In this document: positions 31,948 to 34,442 of the stretch, piece by piece
How the letters are laid out: every line of letters begins with the position of its first letter
Position numbering within the stretch: position 1 is the stretch's first letter
Source of the DNA: Acidobacteriota bacterium
GTDB lineage: Bacteria; Acidobacteriota; Aminicenantia; Aminicenantales; Saccharicenantaceae
Length of the DNA: 34,442 nt
Assembly (NCBI GenBank): GCA_028749205.1
Contig: JAQULR010000017.1
Coordinates: 1-34,442, forward strand
Direction: 5' to 3'
Notes under the pieces: model-generated
Told to the model about the DNA's origin: nothing
What the model saw: only the letters and a program-made list of their open reading frames with translations
Database searches by the model: none
Program-made: the position numbers and the translations under genes

Positions 31948-31976
31948 TTGACATTTTCTTTTTAATAAACTAATTT
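31948..31976 (+). promoter_or_regulatory. Predicted promoter of the HU/IHF gene
   Basis: A perfect TTGACA (31948-31953), a 17-base spacer and TAATTT (31971-31976) precede the gene; the leader carries the AAGGAG at about 32008-32013. Confidence 0.6.
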
Positions 31977-32019
31977 TAGTTTACTAATTTGATAACCGAA
32001 GTCGTTAAGGAGACTGCTG

Positions 32020-32307
32020 ATGATAAAAAGTGACCTGGTGAGTTTGCTGGAAAGACGAGCAAATTTCAGCCGGGCCAAAGCTGTGCTCACTGTCGAGACA
32101 GTGCTGGAAGCCATGAAAAAAGCCTTGTTGGCTGGTGAAAAGATAGAGATTAGAGGATTCGGCAGTTTCCGAGTAGTGCCCAAGAAATCAGGCTATGGCC
32201 GCGATATCAGAAGGAACCGCCAAATCCCCATCAGCGGCGGTCGCCGGGTTAAGTTTCGTCCTGGTCATGATTTCAAAAAACAGCTCCAACGGCAGTCTAT
32301 AGATTAA
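32020..32307 (+). CDS. HU/IHF family DNA-binding protein
   Basis: A 95-residue histone-like protein that bends and compacts DNA as a dimer. The IHF/HU features are MIKSDLVSLLERR, KKALLAGEKIEIRGFGSFRV and the flexible-arm region YGRDIRRNRQIPISGGRRVK followed by FRPGHDFKK. The RNRQIPI arm with Pro at its tip is the usual DNA-intercalating position (GRNPQTG in typical HU is diverged here to RRNRQIPI). An AAGGAG site lies 7 bases before the ATG. Whether it acts as HU or one IHF chain cannot be told from sequence. Confidence 0.94.
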   Translation: MIKSDLVSLLERRANFSRAKAVLTVETVLEAMKKALLAGEKIEIRGFGSFRVVPKKSGYGRDIRRNRQIPISGGRRVKFRPGHDFKKQLQRQSID

Positions 32308-32326
32308 GAAGAAAAATTCCAGCTAT

Positions 32327-32956
32327 TCAATTCAGAAGCTCTAATTTTTTTAAGATAAGGTCCTGGTGAAGACACAGATAAACCTGTTCAGTTTGCTCAA
32401 TGGTTTCAGCCAGAGATCCTGAAGTATCAATTAGGTAGTGAACCAAAGGAAATTTTTTTTCATCTGGCATCTGGGATCTGATTTTTTTTAGAGCCTGTTC
32501 TTTAGTAATACCATCACGCTGGCGTAGTCTTTCTAGCTGAATATCAGGAGAGCAATGGGTCAATATGATCCGGTCGTAAAAATCATAATAGCCTGATTCT
32601 ATAACCAGAGCTGCTTCGGTAACATAGATGTCATGGCTTCCATTTTTTTTCAACTGGTCGATTGTTTGTCTGACTTTTTCAAGAATTTTGGGGTGAGTTA
32701 GGTGATTTAAGTAGGTTCTTTCATCGTTATTACTGAAAATTATTTCAGCCAGCTTCTGGCGGTCGACCGAGGAGTCTTCTTTTAAGATTGATTTTCCAAA
32801 GTGGTTAACCAGCTGACTCCAAACTTGACCGCCAGGTGATAATAACTGATGGGCTATCAGGTCGGCATTTTGAACGAAACAACCCTTTTGCCTAAGAACT
32901 TTGGCTACAACCGATTTCCCAGTGGCAATTCCCCCGGTTAAGGCGACTATCAGCAC
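32327..32956 (-). CDS. coaE: Dephospho-CoA kinase
   Basis: The 209-residue enzyme phosphorylates the ribose 3'-hydroxyl of dephospho-CoA, the last step of CoA synthesis. The P-loop is GGIATGKS (residues ~8-15). Other family segments are QNADLIAHQLL, YLNHLTHPKI and RIILTHCSPDIQLERLRQRD. Translation starts at a GTG (32954-32956) preceded by CAGGAACTAAA. It is the last gene after the LuxR-type regulator and PilZ genes, 21 bases behind the latter. Confidence 0.94.
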   Translation of the reverse strand: MLIVALTGGIATGKSVVAKVLRQKGCFVQNADLIAHQLLSPGGQVWSQLVNHFGKSILKEDSSVDRQKLAEIIFSNNDERTYLNHLTHPKILEKVRQTIDQLKKNGSHDIYVTEAALVIESGYYDFYDRIILTHCSPDIQLERLRQRDGITKEQALKKIRSQMPDEKKFPLVHYLIDTSGSLAETIEQTEQVYLCLHQDLILKKLELLN

Positions 32957-32977
32957 TTTAGTTCCTGAAAAGACTGC

Positions 32978-33379
32978 TTAATCTTCCATCTGGAATCGAA
33001 AATCCTTTTTGAACCTAACAGCTACTCCCTGTTTTTGAGTTTTAGAACCCTTTTTTTCTAGTCTAACGGTTACCCCGTCCAGGCATAGTTTAATCTTCCT
33101 TCCTTCGGTAATTTCATCAGGAAGCTCAATAGTCAGATTAACCTTCGAGCCTACCACCAGGCTGCTGTCGAGGGTGAAGTAAGCCCCAGTTGAAGAAATA
33201 TTTTCCAGAACGGTCTCTTCCTTAAATTTAGACCCCTTCGGCAAAGGGCCTTCTATTTCAGCCGGGAGAGGCAGCTCAAATCTCCATTCTCGACGGCGGT
33301 TGATGTCTACTGGGGTTTCAGCCAGCTTTTTCTTTTTAGTTATTTTCTTTTCGGCCCTGGTTTTAGTTTTTTCAACCAT
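32978..33379 (-). CDS. PilZ domain protein
   Basis: A 133-residue protein with a Lys-rich N-terminal tail (~1-25) and one PilZ domain. Both binding motifs are present: RREWR (RxxxR) and ENISSTG (NxSxxG). The tail is unusually basic (KKITKKKK), which may mean nucleic-acid, membrane or protein contact. It lies 23 bases after a LuxR-type regulator with a similar Lys/Thr-rich start. A GAGGG site precedes the ATG. Confidence 0.88.
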   Translation of the reverse strand: MVEKTKTRAEKKITKKKKLAETPVDINRRREWRFELPLPAEIEGPLPKGSKFKEETVLENISSTGAYFTLDSSLVVGSKVNLTIELPDEITEGRKIKLCLDGVTVRLEKKGSKTQKQGVAVRFKKDFRFQMED

Positions 33380-33402
33380 GGTTTTCCCTCATTGCCTTTC
33401 TT

Positions 33403-34125
33403 TTAAAATAAAGCTGAGTTGATGGCATAGAGCGCCAGCTGCAAGCGGCTATGAGTATCAAGTTTGGCATAAATGCTCTTGATGTGAGAACGAACTGTAT
33501 TTTTACTGATAAACAGAATCTTGGCTATCTCTTCGTTGCTCTTGCCTTGGCCAATCAATCTAAGCACCTGAAATTCGGTCGGGGTTAGCTCGTCCAAAGT
33601 CTTTTCCTTCATATCGCGGCCGACGACAGAAATGATTCGGTCCATAATACTGGACATCTTGTCCCGGGGAAGCCAGATTTCCCCGTTTTTTACTACCCTG
33701 ATGGCTTCAGTCAGCTGATGGGCTGGATCATTGAGGTCGAAATAGCCCCGGGCCCCAGCGTTAATCAAGTTAATTATTTCTTCATGAGAGGGGATGTTAC
33801 CAAGGAGTAATAATTGGGTTTTAATCTGCGGTTTAATCAACTCTTTTATGGCTTTACAGATCTCTTTCAAATGGGGCAACTGCTCTAGGTGAGCAAACAT
33901 AATTACCTGTGGTTTCAGTTGCTTGATATCTTCCATAAAACTATCGATGGTACTTTTTTCTACCGCTAAGAGGTCAATTTTTTTATCAATCTCCAAGGCT
34001 TTAAGGATCCCAGTCAAAAGCAATTCTGATGGACAATAAATCAAGATACCGATTTTTTCCCGGCCGTCGGCAGGAGTTTTAGTTTTAATTTTAGCTTTGG
34101 TTGTAGAAATTTTCTTTTTTGGCAT
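33403..34125 (-). CDS. LuxR/GerE-type transcriptional regulator with degenerate receiver domain
   Basis: A 240-residue protein. The N-terminal tail (1-20) is Lys/Thr-rich. Residues ~24-150 keep the shape of a response-regulator receiver (KIGILIYCPSELLLTGILKA; GARGYF). The acidic pair is replaced (Y30-C31), the phospho-acceptor Asp is Ala78, the switch Thr is Gly109 and the Lys is absent. The C-terminal GerE helix-turn-helix (177-240; ELTPTEFQVLRLIGQGKSNE, ISKNTVRSHIKSIYAKL) is intact. It is probably a phosphorylation-independent DNA-binding protein, followed by PilZ and coaE genes. An AAGGGG site is upstream. Confidence 0.9.
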   Translation of the reverse strand: MPKKKISTTKAKIKTKTPADGREKIGILIYCPSELLLTGILKALEIDKKIDLLAVEKSTIDSFMEDIKQLKPQVIMFAHLEQLPHLKEICKAIKELIKPQIKTQLLLLGNIPSHEEIINLINAGARGYFDLNDPAHQLTEAIRVVKNGEIWLPRDKMSSIMDRIISVVGRDMKEKTLDELTPTEFQVLRLIGQGKSNEEIAKILFISKNTVRSHIKSIYAKLDTHSRLQLALYAINSALF

Positions 34126-34165
34126 ACCCTTTTACCCCTTGCCAAAAATTTTCATTCGTCATAAA

Positions 34166-34252
34166 CCTGAATTATTAACCTTCCCGGTCTCCCTTTTCTT
34201 CCCGATGTTACTCTATATTTTGGGACATCTTCAGCCAGCCTAATAATCCAGG
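34166..34252. repeat. 87-bp intergenic element with inverted-repeat ends (long copy 3)
   Basis: CCTGAATTATTA (34166-34177) and TAATAATCCAGG (34241-34252) are inverted repeats matching at 11 of 12 positions. The interior includes CCCGATGTTACTC and, on the minus strand, GGCTGAAGATG, similar to the interior of the 5313-5389 copy. It lies between the predicted promoter and the start of the LuxR-type gene, the same arrangement as before gcvT. Confidence 0.55.
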
Positions 34253-34261
34253 CTAATTAGA

Positions 34262-34290
34262 TTAATATTATAAAGCCAAAAGGCTGTCAA
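34262..34290 (-). promoter_or_regulatory. Predicted promoter of the LuxR-PilZ-coaE series
   Basis: Minus strand: a perfect TTGACA (34285-34290), a 17-base spacer containing the palindrome AGCC-TTTT-GGCT, and TATTAA (34262-34267). The leader would cross the repeat element and be about 130 bases. The remaining sequence to the right edge (34291-34442) shows no gene or clear signal. Confidence 0.55.
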
Positions 34291-34442
34291 GACTGAATCA
34301 TTTTTACCAGCTAAGATACTTTAACTTACATTAGTTCTTCTGAATAATCTGGATAAATTAAATATAATGATTGACTGACAGAAATATAAAGAGGCCCTCC
34401 TTGGTGATTGAGCCCGGAGTAACAGTTGATTAACTATAAACT

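Noticed and set aside
1-34442. CRISPR array, tRNA genes, prophage or complete insertion sequence
   Set aside because: I looked through all gaps over 100 bp and found no regularly spaced direct repeats, cloverleaf-like sequence, integrase or transposase gene.

Overview
The window looks like a chromosomal stretch from an uncultured or little-studied bacterium. It is moderately AT-rich by eye and has about 31 tightly packed genes, nearly all conserved housekeeping or envelope functions. There are no phage genes, transposase genes, CRISPR arrays, rRNAs or tRNAs that I can see. The mix (split glycine decarboxylase, a two-subunit glycyl-tRNA synthetase, a DUF6599-type secreted protein, stand-alone PilZ proteins, a GldA/F/G-like ABC exporter, a TonB-like protein) fits the Acidobacteriota/Aminicenantes area of the tree. 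That placement is inference from gene content only.

Layout. 1-5090 (minus): argS, then an ABC ATPase, permease and GldG-family auxiliary protein that runs off the left edge. 5414-12759 (plus): a glycine cluster, gcvT-gcvH-gcvPA-gcvPB followed by glyQ-glyS. 12778-19793 (minus): a PilZ protein with its own promoter; a TonB-like protein with an unknown secreted partner; and a DUF362 / radical SAM (AmmeMemoRadiSam type) / membrane spermidine-synthase-like series. 19906-21861 (plus): a DUF6599 secreted protein and an AI-2E-family membrane protein. 21874-26632 (minus): DUF1844-ribF, then pyrR-pyrC-rnc and a Cys-rich protein. 26858-27649 (plus): mazG. 27665-31710 (minus): NfeD-slipin-SPOR, then prfB, which needs a programmed +1 frameshift to be read in full. 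32020-32307 (plus): an HU/IHF protein. 32327-34125 (minus): a LuxR-type regulator with a degenerate receiver, a PilZ protein and coaE.

The most interesting signals lie between genes. (1) A family of imperfect palindromic intergenic elements has ends of the type CCTGGATTATT(CATAA). Long copies are at 5313-5389, 25203-25330 and 34166-34252, and short hairpin derivatives lie at other gene starts. Several sit directly in leaders or promoters. (2) Several operon-leading genes (argS, the first PilZ gene, nfeD, and more weakly amrS, rnc and DUF362) lack a Shine-Dalgarno sequence and have a sigma70-type -10 box only 8-14 bases before the start codon, which predicts leaderless or nearly leaderless mRNAs. 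(3) Several proteins have lost residues normally needed for their family's chemistry: the LuxR receiver, the spermidine-synthase-like domain, and one metal-ligand position in RNase III.

I did not find an obviously new multi-gene defence or biosynthetic system. The strongest candidates for new biology are the repeat family, the leaderless-promoter architecture and the DUF362/radical SAM/membrane methyltransferase-like cassette.
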